In this document: positions 1-7,867 of the stretch, piece by piece
How the letters are laid out: each line of letters starts with the position of its first letter
Position numbering within the stretch: position 1 is the stretch's first letter
NCBI RefSeq assembly: GCF_024259515.1
Contig: NZ_JANBWE010000002.1
Span: 372,001 to 436,000, forward strand
Source of the DNA: Salirhabdus salicampi
GTDB lineage: Bacteria; Bacillota; Bacilli; Bacillales; Alkalibacillaceae
Length of the DNA: 64,000 nucleotides
Direction of reading: 5' to 3'
The notes under the pieces: generated by a model
Told to the model about the DNA's origin: nothing
Database searches by the model: none
The model's input: the letters and a program-made list of their open reading frames with translations, nothing else
Program-made: the position numbers and the translations under genes

Positions 1-205
1 AGGATACGGATCGATCTTGTTCATATAAGGTTTGTATAAATTGCATAATATGCTTGCGTTGTATGTGTTGTACGTCTTTCATGCCAAGTTTTTCAATAAA
101 TTGTTGGTACTGTTTTAAATCTCGTCCATATGATTTCACCGTGTTTTCGGACAATCCTCGTTCAACTGTTAAGTAATGCAAAAAATCTTGAACAGCATGT
201 TTCAT
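1..205 (-). CDS. xerD: Tyrosine recombinase XerD, N-terminal part (runs off the left edge)
   Basis: The first 68 residues are present and the rest lies outside the window. The protein opens MKHAVQDFLHYLTVERG and continues with LSENTVKSYGRDL, the SAM-like core-binding domain of Xer recombinases. With XerC, XerD resolves chromosome dimers at dif. The catalytic C-terminal domain (R-H-R-Y) cannot be seen. The start is an ATG at 205 with GGGGAG five bases upstream. It begins 3 bases after the yqzK stop, so the two are probably co-transcribed. The fur-yqzK-xerD order matches Bacillus and favours XerD over XerC. Confidence 0.88.
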   Translation of the reverse strand, partial: MKHAVQDFLHYLTVERGLSENTVKSYGRDLKQYQQFIEKLGMKDVQHIQRKHIMQFIQTLYEQDRSVS

Positions 206-208
206 ATG

Positions 209-427
209 TTACTCCCCTAATCGAAAAAAAATGGATAGCCGGTCCAGCCAGTTGCCATCCTCCACATCAGACACTTTCACCGCATTTCCCTTCGGTTTAT
301 CATAGCGATGAAACTGATCGTATTCCTCGTGCATAAACCGTAAACCAAAATAAAAGAAAAGTGTACATATAACAAAAATGAGTAAGACTTTAAAAAATTC
401 GACTACTATGTTTAACCAGTTCTTCAT
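209..427 (-). CDS. yqzK: YqzK family (DUF4227) small membrane protein
   Basis: A 72-residue protein with one membrane segment (about residues 5-27) followed by a charged tail. Function unknown. The frame stays open 16 codons further upstream, but the start at 427 is preferred because AAAGGAG lies 8 bases before it, whereas the ATG two codons earlier is only 1 base from that site. Assignment rests on size, topology and position between fur and xerD, where DUF4227 proteins sit in Bacillaceae. Confidence 0.75.
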   Translation of the reverse strand: MKNWLNIVVEFFKVLLIFVICTLFFYFGLRFMHEEYDQFHRYDKPKGNAVKVSDVEDGNWLDRLSIFFRLGE

Positions 428-551
428 GAACATATCTCCTTTTAATGCGATCGTCATTAGTACAAGATATGCCATTTTTATTGCGTATTATACTATATTT
501 TCGTAATTCTAGTAATACCATTCCACGGTACTCGAATTCCTTTCGTTTGTA

Positions 552-588
552 AATAAAAAACCTCTTCTTCCATGTCGGAAAAAAAGGT
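552..588 (-). terminator. Rho-independent terminator of fur
   Basis: On the minus strand a 12-base-pair stem with two G-T pairs (arms 577-588 and 560-571) and a 5-base loop is followed by a T-run. It sits just after the fur stop codon and separates fur from yqzK-xerD. Confidence 0.8.
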
Positions 589-610
589 CGGTTCGCTTCC
601 TCTTATTTCG

Positions 611-1045
611 TTATTGACAATTACGACAGACACCATGAAATGTGAGGCGATGATCCTTTACAGCAAAGCCCCAATCATTCTCTACGATTTTCTCAACGTC
701 ACCAAGTAGATCATCCTCAATTTCCTCAACAGAACCACATTCAATACAAACTAAATGGTGATGAAAATGTTCAGCACCTTCTTTACGTAAATCATAACGG
801 GATACACCGTCGCCAAAATTAATTTTATCTACAATCTTTAATTCCGATAATAATTCTAATGTACGATATACGGTAGCAAGTCCAATTTCTGGAGACTTTT
901 CTTTTACGAGGAGGTACACGTCTTCGGCACTGAGGTGATCTGCTTCGTTTTCTAGTAGTACTCTTACGGTCGCTTCCCTCTGTGGCGTAAGTTTATAGCT
1001 TTGAGAATGTAATTGTTTCTTTATTTTATCAAGACGATGTTCCAT
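611..1045 (-). CDS. fur: Ferric uptake regulator Fur
   Basis: A 144-residue metal-dependent repressor. The N-terminal winged helix (about 1-85) contains LTPQREATVRVL and the recognition region GLATVYRTLELL. The C-terminal dimerisation domain has the HFHHHLVC metal site and two Cys pairs (CIEC near 100 and CRNC at the extreme C-terminus) for structural zinc. The family also includes PerR and Zur; position between spoIIM and xerD/yqzK is that of Fur in Bacillus. It has its own consensus promoter and a Fur-family operator upstream. Confidence 0.9.
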   Translation of the reverse strand: MEHRLDKIKKQLHSQSYKLTPQREATVRVLLENEADHLSAEDVYLLVKEKSPEIGLATVYRTLELLSELKIVDKINFGDGVSRYDLRKEGAEHFHHHLVCIECGSVEEIEDDLLGDVEKIVENDWGFAVKDHRLTFHGVCRNCQ

Positions 1046-1075
1046 GTATGCCCCTCCCTCGTATTACCCACTAAC

Positions 1076-1104
1076 ATTATAAGCAGACATGAAATTAGTG
1101 TCAA
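1076..1104 (-). promoter_or_regulatory. Consensus sigma-A promoter of fur
   Basis: On the minus strand TTGACA (1099-1104) and TATAAT (1076-1081) are both perfect and separated by exactly 17 bases, about 30 bases upstream of the fur start. Confidence 0.85.
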
Positions 1105-1128
1105 ATTAAAATCATTACAATATATTCA

Positions 1129-1143
1129 CAATAATTATTATCA
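1129..1143. promoter_or_regulatory. Fur/PerR-family operator upstream of fur
   Basis: The minus strand reads TGATAATAATTATTG, a 7-1-7 inverted repeat. It matches the Bacillus Fur box (TGATAATnATTATCA) at 12 of 14 positions and the PerR box at 11 of 14. It lies 25 bases upstream of the fur -35 element. Which regulator binds cannot be decided from sequence; PerR control of fur is known in B. subtilis. Confidence 0.5.
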
Positions 1144-1156
1144 AGAAATAATCATT

Positions 1157-1798
1157 TTAGTATATCCATTCAATGACCATTTGCATGATATTTGGAGAAA
1201 TAAATGATTCAACAATCGATGCGACAAATACGAGTGCAATAACAATGACAAAAATAGCCGAATATTGTGCAAAATGGGTACGAATTGGATCGTGGTATGT
1301 GCGATTTAGAAACAACTTCCGAATTAAATATAAGGAAAAAATCATCGCAAAACTACCAGCAATTAAATATGCCGGGATAATAAATAAGTTTTGGGGTGCC
1401 ACAGAAACAGCGGCAACAAATAATCCTTTCCACGCCATTTGATTAACTAAGAACCCAACCGAAAACCCAACAACAATCCCTTTCAAAAAGATGAAAATCC
1501 AAATGAGTGGGATGCCAATAATGGAAAGCCCTAAAATGAAGATGAATAACACATATTTTACGTGGTAGAAGAATGTATGTTGAAACAGTTGTTGTTCATG
1601 GATAATCAGTCCATCTTGCAATTGATCGAAAAATTGATGGAGGTAAAAAAATAAATCTTGTTTTTGTATGAAGTTCATACTATTGACAATTATTGCTCCA
1701 AAAATAACGCCAATTAAAAATAGGACGGTAATAAAAGTATAGATACTACTATATTCAGAAAGTTGAATTTTCGAGCGAAATGATTTCTTGTGTAACAT
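1157..1798 (-). CDS. spoIIM: Stage II sporulation protein M
   Basis: A 213-residue integral membrane protein, the usual SpoIIM length. Membrane segments are visible near residues 20-40, 80-110, 110-130, 135-160 and 180-200. SpoIIM forms the DMP engulfment complex with SpoIID and SpoIIP in the mother cell and anchors peptidoglycan remodelling at the septum. The ORF can begin 7 codons earlier, but the ATG at 1798 has GGAGG 7 bases upstream. Location next to fur and yqxK is conserved. A sigma-E-like promoter precedes it. Confidence 0.85.
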   Translation of the reverse strand: MLHKKSFRSKIQLSEYSSIYTFITVLFLIGVIFGAIIVNSMNFIQKQDLFFYLHQFFDQLQDGLIIHEQQLFQHTFFYHVKYVLFIFILGLSIIGIPLIWIFIFLKGIVVGFSVGFLVNQMAWKGLFVAAVSVAPQNLFIIPAYLIAGSFAMIFSLYLIRKLFLNRTYHDPIRTHFAQYSAIFVIVIALVFVASIVESFISPNIMQMVIEWIY

Positions 1799-1846
1799 GC
1801 TATTCCTCCATTCAATCATTCTATTTCTAGCAACTTAACTACTGCT

Positions 1847-1875
1847 AATCTATGAGTGAATACTAGAAAATAGAC
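1847..1875 (-). promoter_or_regulatory. Sigma-E-like promoter of spoIIM
   Basis: Minus strand: -10 CATAGATT (1847-1854; consensus CATACAnT), 14-base spacer, weaker -35 GTCTATT (1869-1875). Sigma-E control of spoIIM is established in B. subtilis. The -35 match is only partial. Confidence 0.45.
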
Positions 1876-1876
1876 C

Positions 1877-1911
1877 AAAAAAAAAGACCATTTCAATTAC
1901 TTGAAATGATC
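1877..1911 (-). terminator. Terminator of yqxK
   Basis: Minus-strand 11-base-pair stem with one G-T pair (1901-1911 with 1886-1896), TAA-containing 4-base loop and a run of nine T. It overlaps the yqxK stop codon, so yqxK transcription ends before the sigma-E unit of spoIIM. Confidence 0.88.
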
Positions 1912-3075
1912 TACTTTTCCATATTTGCCACCACCGCCGGCTTGAAAGGAGAGTGTCCCTTCCCTCATTTTTAAAATCAAATTGGCAATTTTTTCGTTAC
2001 TTGCATTTATTAACTCTTCTTTCGATGCTTCATGCAAAATATACATTTCCGTTCCGAGATTTGATAATAGCCTTTCGTACGTTTTCGGACCGAGGGAAGG
2101 CAAATACTCCATCGGTGCATGGTGAATGTATGGAGGTCTCGTTCTTTTAGGACGCTCGGTTTGTATAGAAATTTCTTGTATTCGTTCCGATACTCCTTTT
2201 ACGATCTGCGTAAAACCGCATTGTTCACACCGTTTTGCTCTACTATCCCGTTGTTCAAAACATTGGGCACAAACAGTGCGATAATATTTTCCGAGCTGTG
2301 GGTTCATCCCGTAGTTCGCTACCACTTTTCTTCCTTCTGTTTCTTGTAAGGCAAGCTGCAGCTCCCGGTATGTCGGTTCCTTCATTCGAATTTGTTGATA
2401 CTCCCGGGCAATTTTCTTCAACGAATGGGCGTCCGAATTGGTCAAGAACGTATAAGGGGCGAGTTCTTCTATTTGTTCTGCCATTGATGTATCACTACTT
2501 AATCCTAGTTCTACCGCATCTACTAGTTTAGGCTCGAATACTTCTGTTAAACTTTTGCTGACCCCTTTACCATACAAGCTTTTAAACGGTGTGAAAATAT
2601 GTGCTGGAATAAATAATCCGCCTAGTTCCTTTACTTTTTGTTGAAGCACTTGTGCATTCACATAGATTCGCTGGGAGCTTAAGGTTACGTTTTTCACCCG
2701 TTCAGCATACCATTCGGAAAACACCCGCATCGTCAGTAAATCCGGAAAGTAGCACAGAACATGAATCGGCCCTTTACAATGTTCATCATAAAGCTCAATT
2801 TCCGATCCTAATATAAGGGTTACCCGCTGATAAGCAATGCCTCCATTTGGTAATGGCTTTGCTTTCCCTAATTTGATAAGGTTTTCTAGTTCCAATTGCA
2901 CTTCTGGTACATGGGCATCAATAATCCCAATCATATCCAACCCTTTTCGATTGGCTGCCTCCGCTAATATGTTCGTTAAGGTTAAGTTTTTTGATGCGGT
3001 AATTTTCACCGGTTTTCCTGTAGGTGTCCCTCCAATATGAATGTGTAAATCAACGAAGTAATCGGTCAACGTCAT
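1897..3075 (-). CDS. yqxK: Endonuclease Q-type PHP-domain protein YqxK
   Basis: A 392-residue protein. The N-terminal PHP metallo-phosphoesterase domain shows DLHIHIGG (about 9-16), the IIDAHV motif near 52 and TNSDAHSLKK near 210. A zinc ribbon follows (CAQC...CEQC, about 266-285), then a helix-hairpin-helix-like segment (LPSLGPKTYERLL). This order matches endonuclease Q, which nicks DNA 5' of deaminated bases; YqxK is the Bacillus member. It starts 3 bases after the nudF stop, so the two are co-transcribed. The exact substrate is inferred from the family. Confidence 0.8.
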   Translation of the reverse strand: MTLTDYFVDLHIHIGGTPTGKPVKITASKNLTLTNILAEAANRKGLDMIGIIDAHVPEVQLELENLIKLGKAKPLPNGGIAYQRVTLILGSEIELYDEHCKGPIHVLCYFPDLLTMRVFSEWYAERVKNVTLSSQRIYVNAQVLQQKVKELGGLFIPAHIFTPFKSLYGKGVSKSLTEVFEPKLVDAVELGLSSDTSMAEQIEELAPYTFLTNSDAHSLKKIAREYQQIRMKEPTYRELQLALQETEGRKVVANYGMNPQLGKYYRTVCAQCFEQRDSRAKRCEQCGFTQIVKGVSERIQEISIQTERPKRTRPPYIHHAPMEYLPSLGPKTYERLLSNLGTEMYILHEASKEELINASNEKIANLILKMREGTLSFQAGGGGKYGKVDHFK

Positions 3076-3078
3076 GTA

Positions 3079-3621
3079 TCATCTTCCTTTACGCTGTAAG
3101 TAAAGCAGTGCATAGGCTGTTTTTGCATCCATAATGCGCTTTTCTTCCATTAACTTTTCCGCTTCTTCTAATGTGCATTCCATTAACTCGACAAACTCAT
3201 CTTCATCTGCAGACTGAGGGTTGTCGATTTTCTCAAGATTTTCTGCTACATATAGATGGACGAGTTCGTCAGCAAATCCTGGGGAAGTATAAAACGCAGT
3301 TACATATGTAAGATGTTCAGCAGCATAACCGGTTTCTTCCTCTAGTTCCCGTTTGGCAGTTACTTCCGGTGCTTCTCCTTTTTCCAGTTTTCCCGCTGGT
3401 ATTTCAACAAGGCTGCGTTCCAACGCTTTCCGATATTGTTCCACAAGGACAATTTTTTTATCTTTCGTTATCGGAATAACGGCAACCGCTCCCGGGTGCT
3501 TCACAATTTCCCGTTTGGACGTTTTTCCATTCGGTAACTGTACGTCATCGAGTTGAACGTTAATCACTTTACCAGAAAATATTGGTTTCGATTGAATCGT
3601 TTTTTCTTCGAATTTTTTCAC
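3079..3621 (-). CDS. nudF: ADP-ribose pyrophosphatase NudF
   Basis: A 180-residue Nudix hydrolase that cleaves ADP-ribose to AMP and ribose 5-phosphate. The Nudix box is GKLEKGEAPEVTAKRELEEE followed by TG, near residues 85-107. The open frame runs 44 codons further upstream, but the GTG at 3621 is chosen: AAGGTG lies 6 bases before it, and the protein then opens MKKFEEKTIQSKPIFSGKV, which aligns with B. subtilis NudF (185 residues). The discarded upstream part is rich in His/Phe/Lys and lies in the divergent promoter region with yqkF. Confidence 0.88.
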   Translation of the reverse strand: MKKFEEKTIQSKPIFSGKVINVQLDDVQLPNGKTSKREIVKHPGAVAVIPITKDKKIVLVEQYRKALERSLVEIPAGKLEKGEAPEVTAKRELEEETGYAAEHLTYVTAFYTSPGFADELVHLYVAENLEKIDNPQSADEDEFVELMECTLEEAEKLMEEKRIMDAKTAYALLYLQRKGR

Positions 3622-3738
3622 TTCGTTCACCTTCTTCTTTTTTTCTACGACCATCATAACATAATAAATGTCATCATTTGTCATTAGGAACCTCTCTTCT
3701 ATACAATGGAGATACCAGAATGGGAAAGGATGAGTACA

Positions 3739-4662
3739 ATGAAAAAACGGCAAATTGGAACGTCCGATTTATATGTATCTGAACTTGCTCTCGGTTGTAT
3801 GACCTTAGGGACCGATGAACAGAAAGCGAAATCCATTATCGACCAAGCTCTTGATGCTGGCATTAATTTTTTAGATACGGCAGATTTATACGATTTTGGG
3901 GTTAATGAAGAAATTGTCGGAAAGGCGATTAAAGGGAAACGAGATGACATCGTGTTAGCAACAAAGGTTGGCAATCGCTTTGAACAAGGAAAAGAAGGTT
4001 GGTATTGGGATCCTTCGAAGGCATATATAAAGGAAGAAGTAAAAGAAAGCTTACGACGTTTACAAGTCGACTACATTGACCTTTATCAATTACATGGTGG
4101 TACGACTGATGATCCAATTGATGAAACGATTGAAGCGTTTGAAGAGTTAATACAAGAAGGCCTTATTCGTTATTACGGCATTTCCTCAATCCGGCATAAC
4201 GTCATTCGGGAATATGTGAAACGGTCCAACATCGTCAGTGTGATGATGCAATACAATTTGTTTGATCGTCGCCCTGAGGAAGAAATGTTAGATTACTTAC
4301 ATAGCAACAACATTAGTGTGTTGGCACGAGGGCCTCTTGCAAAAGGGATGTTAAGTGATCAAGCTTTAAAGCAACTGGAACGAAAAGGCGACAACGGTTA
4401 CTTAGACTATTCGTATGAGGAGGTAAAACATGTTGTAAACAGTTTTATGATGTATACAGGTGTTGATCATTCAGCGAATGCCATTGCCTTGCAGTACGTA
4501 TTACGTCATCCTGCTGTCGCTGCTGCCGTATTCGGGGCAAGCTCAACGAAGCAATTAGAGGAAAGTGTAACGTACACAAAAGCAAAGCCAATGAATGACA
4601 CGGTGTATCAAACATTACAACAGCTAACAAAGCCAATCAAATATGACAAGCACCGCGAATAA
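3739..4662 (+). CDS. yqkF: Aldo/keto reductase YqkF
   Basis: A 307-residue NADP-dependent aldo/keto reductase with a TIM-barrel fold. The AKR signature tetrad region is visible: DTADLYDFG (Asp, Tyr, near 50-58), LATKVGNR (Lys near 80) and YQLHGG (His near 115). The C-terminal cofactor loop VFGASSTKQLEES is also clear. Starts 11 or 3 codons upstream are possible; 3739 is preferred because GGAAAGG lies 9 bases before it and MKKRQIGTSDLYVSELALG aligns with the B. subtilis YqkF N-terminus. Divergent from nudF; substrate unknown. Confidence 0.88.
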   Translation: MKKRQIGTSDLYVSELALGCMTLGTDEQKAKSIIDQALDAGINFLDTADLYDFGVNEEIVGKAIKGKRDDIVLATKVGNRFEQGKEGWYWDPSKAYIKEEVKESLRRLQVDYIDLYQLHGGTTDDPIDETIEAFEELIQEGLIRYYGISSIRHNVIREYVKRSNIVSVMMQYNLFDRRPEEEMLDYLHSNNISVLARGPLAKGMLSDQALKQLERKGDNGYLDYSYEEVKHVVNSFMMYTGVDHSANAIALQYVLRHPAVAAAVFGASSTKQLEESVTYTKAKPMNDTVYQTLQQLTKPIKYDKHRE

Positions 4663-4778
4663 CAGAAGGAGGTGCGAAGTCATCCCTAACAGGTTCTGTT
4701 CTGAGGTACAAAACATTAAATCATTTAACATCACTGTAATCTCGAAGGATTCACAGTAAATTTACATACGAAATGACA
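4663..4778. other. Non-coding stretch with an orphan ribosome-binding site
   Basis: Immediately after the yqkF stop the sequence reads AGAAGGAGGTG, a near-perfect Shine-Dalgarno, but the following codons (CGA AGT CAT CCC TAA) give no frame. It may be the remnant of a deleted downstream gene. Nothing else was recognised before the terminator. Confidence 0.4.
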
Positions 4779-4818
4779 TTAAAAAAGGGACTTAGAATGT
4801 TTTTCAAGTCCCTTTTAA
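4779..4818. terminator. Bidirectional terminator
   Basis: An 11-base-pair stem (4783-4793 with 4806-4816), 12-base loop, A-run before and T-run after. It can serve yqkF on the plus strand and the small gene at 4888-5028 on the minus strand. Confidence 0.8.
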
Positions 4819-4887
4819 CCCTTCTTGAATTACCTCCGTTAGTACATAGAAATAATCGACGTTATGAATCTCTTTCTACCCGATAGC

Positions 4888-5028
4888 TCAAGATTTATGT
4901 TTATCTAGCATTATACCTATCATAATTCCTAACAAAACATTCGTGATTATTAAAGGATTTTTATCTGTGGTGAAAAACATTGTCATAATACCTGCTATTA
5001 CCCCAAACACCATGATCTTAAAATACAT
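4888..5028 (-). CDS. Small hydrophobic membrane protein (46 aa), unknown function
   Basis: The frame opens MYFKIMVFGVIAGIMTMFF and ends MLDKHKS. Two hydrophobic segments (about 4-19 and 26-41) are separated by a short TTDKNP turn, so it is probably a membrane hairpin. Support for a real gene: GGGAGG lies 6 bases before the ATG, and the shared terminator lies about 70 bases past the stop. No family was recognised. Confidence 0.6.
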   Translation of the reverse strand: MYFKIMVFGVIAGIMTMFFTTDKNPLIITNVLLGIMIGIMLDKHKS

Positions 5029-5100
5029 ACTTAACCTCCCCCAAAAAATTGTTGTATTAAAAAAAAAATTTCTATACCCTTCTTCATCAATACTGTTCCT

Positions 5101-5748
5101 TTAATTCGAGTCCAGTTTGCGGTGAAGGTTCTTTTTCCAGTCATCTGCAAGCTCGTCAAGCTCAAGTAACCGTTCAATTACCGGCTGATTAGGTTGGTCA
5201 TGATAAGTGATATCATTAATATCCAGAATCGGAATAGTCGTTTTTCGCTCTTGTAAAATAAACGAATCGTTTACGGACACACTCCCTTCTTGTAGTACAC
5301 GTAAATAATAACCAGAGTAACCGGTCTCCCGGATATAAAGTGGGAATTTCTGAACCCCATGGCGCTTACCTATTTTGAAACAAGGTCCTCTTGGCTGACT
5401 TACTTGAACAACTGACTCCCCCCATTGAAAAATATCTCCGATATGTACATCTGTTTCCGTCCCTCCCTGTAACGTAACATTTTCACCAAAGGAGGGGATT
5501 GGAAGGGAGATCCCTAGTTTATCCTCCCAATAGGAATAATGCTCATAAGGGTAAACACAAACGGCTTTATCAACACCACCGTGATTGACGAGGTCCGCCT
5601 GCTCATCCCCTTCTAAATTCGTTTTTCGTAACTTTAACATTTTATCATGTACCGATTGTTTATCAATTCCCGATAGGACTTCCTTTTCCTCATTATTTGC
5701 AATACTTTTCGGACGCCCTATATTTAAAGAGATAATGGTTGCTTTCAT
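5101..5748 (-). CDS. MOSC domain protein (YflK-like)
   Basis: A 215-residue MOSC-domain protein. MOSC domains bind sulfur-carrying or pyridoxal/molybdopterin-type ligands; the conserved features GVDKAVCVYPYEHY (about 58-71), FGENVT, IGDIFQWG and the conserved Cys in VSQPRGPCFKIGKRHG are all visible. It resembles B. subtilis YflK and E. coli YiiM, which reduces N-hydroxylated compounds. The frame is open 46 codons upstream, but GGAGG lies 8 bases before the ATG at 5748 and MKATIISLNIGRPKS is the typical family start. Role here is inferred. Confidence 0.8.
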   Translation of the reverse strand: MKATIISLNIGRPKSIANNEEKEVLSGIDKQSVHDKMLKLRKTNLEGDEQADLVNHGGVDKAVCVYPYEHYSYWEDKLGISLPIPSFGENVTLQGGTETDVHIGDIFQWGESVVQVSQPRGPCFKIGKRHGVQKFPLYIRETGYSGYYLRVLQEGSVSVNDSFILQERKTTIPILDINDITYHDQPNQPVIERLLELDELADDWKKNLHRKLDSN

Positions 5749-6004
5749 ATTTTCGTCCTCCATAAAGTTTTCGATTGTTAACGTTTCGATACTTTTTGGC
5801 TTAATCCTGCTAAGACCCGTCTTTTTCGGTGACAACAAAGGGCGCATATAACGCACATTCTCCTCGTAAATCTTATTCTCATACAATCATATATGCTTGT
5901 TCAAGATAGCCGAACAATCATTGGTACTATCAATGCAACATCTACTAGCAATCACGTCAATCACTAATCTTCCTGACGTGATCCATTGCAGGACCGATGG
6001 TTCG
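5749..6004. other. Intergenic stretch between the polymerase and MOSC genes
   Basis: No gene is supported. The MOSC frame continues open through about 46 codons, with a second possible start at 5847 (GAGGAG upstream), but the extra residues resemble no family member. No clear hairpin terminator follows the polymerase gene. Confidence 0.4.
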
Positions 6005-7276
6005 TTATTCCGCAAAATGACCACCAACAAGCTTGCTTCGATGTAAGGCGGTACCAGCTTTCGTATAAGAAACAGCTCGAAGGAGGGCATCACTGCCATA
6101 CTTGTTGCGAATTTCGTCCATGACGTAGCCGAGATTGCGCTTCTTTTCCCGGTTATCATCAAACAAACTAAGCTGTACGGCTTCGTCCTCCTCAATATTG
6201 GAAAGAGAAATAGACACTTTTCGCACGACACGATGATCGTAAAACTGGTGAAACAGTTGCATACAAACATCAAAAATGTCTTGGGTAACGTTTGTCGCAA
6301 TGTCCATCGTTTTCGAACGATAAAAGCCGCCGCCTCCTGTTGTATCACTGTAGCTTAAACCGAAGCTTACCGTTCGGCCTGCTTTCCCACTCATTCGTGC
6401 CCGTTTCGCCACTTCTTCACACATCTCCAACACGACGTAGCGTACTTCTTCTGGATCAGCATAATCCCGGAGCAAAATTTGGCTTTTCGCAAAACTAATT
6501 TGCCCTTGCAAAATGGGGGCGCCTAGTTCTGATAAGTCAACACCGTGGGCATGATAATACAATTGATTACCCATAACCCCAAACGCTTTTTCCAGCTTTT
6601 CCAATGGAAATTGGGCAAGCTGGCCTACCGTTGTAATGCCCATACGATGTAACCGGCGTTCTATCCGAGAGCCAATCCCCCACATCTCCTGTAATGGTGA
6701 CACAGGCCATAGCTTGTTCGGCACATCATCATACGTCCACTCAGCAATTCCTTTCTTTTTCGCCTCTAAATCGAGACAAAGCTTCGCCATTAACATGTTC
6801 GGTCCGATGCCAATGGCACAAGGTAATTGAAACGTTTCCATCATCTCCGCTTGAATATGTTCGGCGATTTCCGTAGCACTTCCCCATAGCTTTTCGGTTC
6901 CGGTTACATCTAAAAAGCTTTCATCCACGCTGTACGTATGAATGTTTTCCTTCGGTACGTACTGTGAAAATAATCGGGTAATTTCCACCGACACATCTAA
7001 ATACATGTTCATTTGAGCTGGGACGATGACGATACGGGGGTCATCAGGGATTTCAAACAACCGGTTACCCGTTTTAATACCGAAATCCTTTTTTAATGCT
7101 GGGGATGCCGCTAAAACGACACTGCCAGGTCGATCTAAATTGGCCACAACCGCTAAATGGCATGTCATAGGATCAAGGCCCCTCGCCAACGCAGCACAAC
7201 TTGCGTAAAAGCTTTTCATATCAACACACAAAATCTGACGTTTCGGTAACGTATGATAATCCACTACCGGTTTCAT
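6005..7276 (-). CDS. yqjW: Y-family DNA polymerase, UvrX/YqjW (Pol Y2) type
   Basis: A 423-residue translesion polymerase. The palm has DMKSFYASCA (near 19-28) and SVDESFLD (near 117), which carry the metal-binding acidic residues. The little-finger region is followed by VQLSLF near 375, a typical beta-clamp binding pentapeptide. It differs from the second polymerase at 15617 in having ASCA instead of ASVE and a longer N-terminus, as in UvrX/YqjW. Start ATG at 7276 with AAGGAG upstream. The promoter carries a LexA box, so SOS induction is likely. Confidence 0.87.
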   Translation of the reverse strand: MKPVVDYHTLPKRQILCVDMKSFYASCAALARGLDPMTCHLAVVANLDRPGSVVLAASPALKKDFGIKTGNRLFEIPDDPRIVIVPAQMNMYLDVSVEITRLFSQYVPKENIHTYSVDESFLDVTGTEKLWGSATEIAEHIQAEMMETFQLPCAIGIGPNMLMAKLCLDLEAKKKGIAEWTYDDVPNKLWPVSPLQEMWGIGSRIERRLHRMGITTVGQLAQFPLEKLEKAFGVMGNQLYYHAHGVDLSELGAPILQGQISFAKSQILLRDYADPEEVRYVVLEMCEEVAKRARMSGKAGRTVSFGLSYSDTTGGGGFYRSKTMDIATNVTQDIFDVCMQLFHQFYDHRVVRKVSISLSNIEEDEAVQLSLFDDNREKKRNLGYVMDEIRNKYGSDALLRAVSYTKAGTALHRSKLVGGHFAE

Positions 7277-7309
7277 AGGTCCGCTCCTTTTTTCTATTCG
7301 TTACTTTAT

Positions 7310-7338
7310 ATTATGCAAACATATGTTCGATAATTCAA
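7310..7338 (-). promoter_or_regulatory. SOS promoter of the Y-family polymerase with LexA box
   Basis: On the minus strand TTGAAT (7333-7338) and CATAAT (7310-7315) are 17 bases apart. Inside the spacer lies CAAACATATGTTCG (7316-7329 on the plus strand), which matches the Bacillus LexA box CGAACRNRYGTTYG with one mismatch. Binding there would block RNA polymerase. Confidence 0.75.
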
Positions 7339-7398
7339 GTAGTGATTTTTACCAATGAAAAAAATTGCTATACTAAACAGTAGAGGGGGAGGAACTCA

Positions 7399-7836
7399 AT
7401 GAGAAAAGCAAGAGATATACTTCACTTTTTGTTCGGGTTTGAACAAAAATCGAACGACATTCCGTTATCAGCCATTGAACAAGGCATGAAGCGACGGGCA
7501 TTTCCTTTGGAAGTTCAACAGGAAATTATGGAGTTATGTGACAATATGATGTATGAAAAGGGAGAACAAGGGTTTCAGCAGTGGGCGAAAAATCTCCACT
7601 ACCGTTTGCCAACCCATTTCGCCAAAGAAACTGTTGCCTATAACTTATATCACAAATGTCCTACGTGGATTGAGAGGGAGATTAAAAAACTTGAAGAGGA
7701 AGTGCAATTAAACTGGGAGAAACAAGCAGAAGATTTACATAGTCAACAAAATGAAGTAAGAAAAACACAACTCGTCATTCGTGACCGCTTGTCACAACTC
7801 ATTGATGACATAAGAGATGAACCGGAACAAAAATAG
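7399..7836 (+). CDS. Hypothetical protein, 145 aa, charged helical
   Basis: Not recognised. The protein is soluble and highly charged. The N-terminal half has a Trp/Phe/His-containing region (HFLFGFEQ; QQWAKNLHYRLPTHF), and residues 90-140 form a probable coiled coil rich in Glu/Lys/Gln. GGGGGAGG lies 6 bases before the ATG, with a possible -10 TATACT at 7369-7374. It is divergent from the LexA-controlled polymerase and followed by a strong terminator, so it is a single-gene unit. A link to the SOS response is possible from position only. Confidence 0.75.
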   Translation: MRKARDILHFLFGFEQKSNDIPLSAIEQGMKRRAFPLEVQQEIMELCDNMMYEKGEQGFQQWAKNLHYRLPTHFAKETVAYNLYHKCPTWIEREIKKLEEEVQLNWEKQAEDLHSQQNEVRKTQLVIRDRLSQLIDDIRDEPEQK

Positions 7837-7867
7837 CCAACAGGCATAAAGCCGTTGGCTATTTTTG
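7828..7867. terminator. Bidirectional terminator between the hypothetical gene and yqjQ
   Basis: A 13-base-pair perfect stem (7829-7841 with 7854-7866) flanked by A- and T-runs. It overlaps the last codons of yqjQ and serves both converging genes. Confidence 0.9.

Noticed and set aside
3622-3753. 44-residue N-terminal extension of NudF
   Set aside because: It lies in the divergent promoter region, has no family counterpart, and a GTG with a good ribosome site gives the standard NudF start.
5887-6348. 153-codon frame overlapping the Y-family polymerase on the same strand
   Set aside because: Shifted frame inside a well-supported polymerase gene; the product is Cys/Ser/Ile-rich and unlike a protein family.
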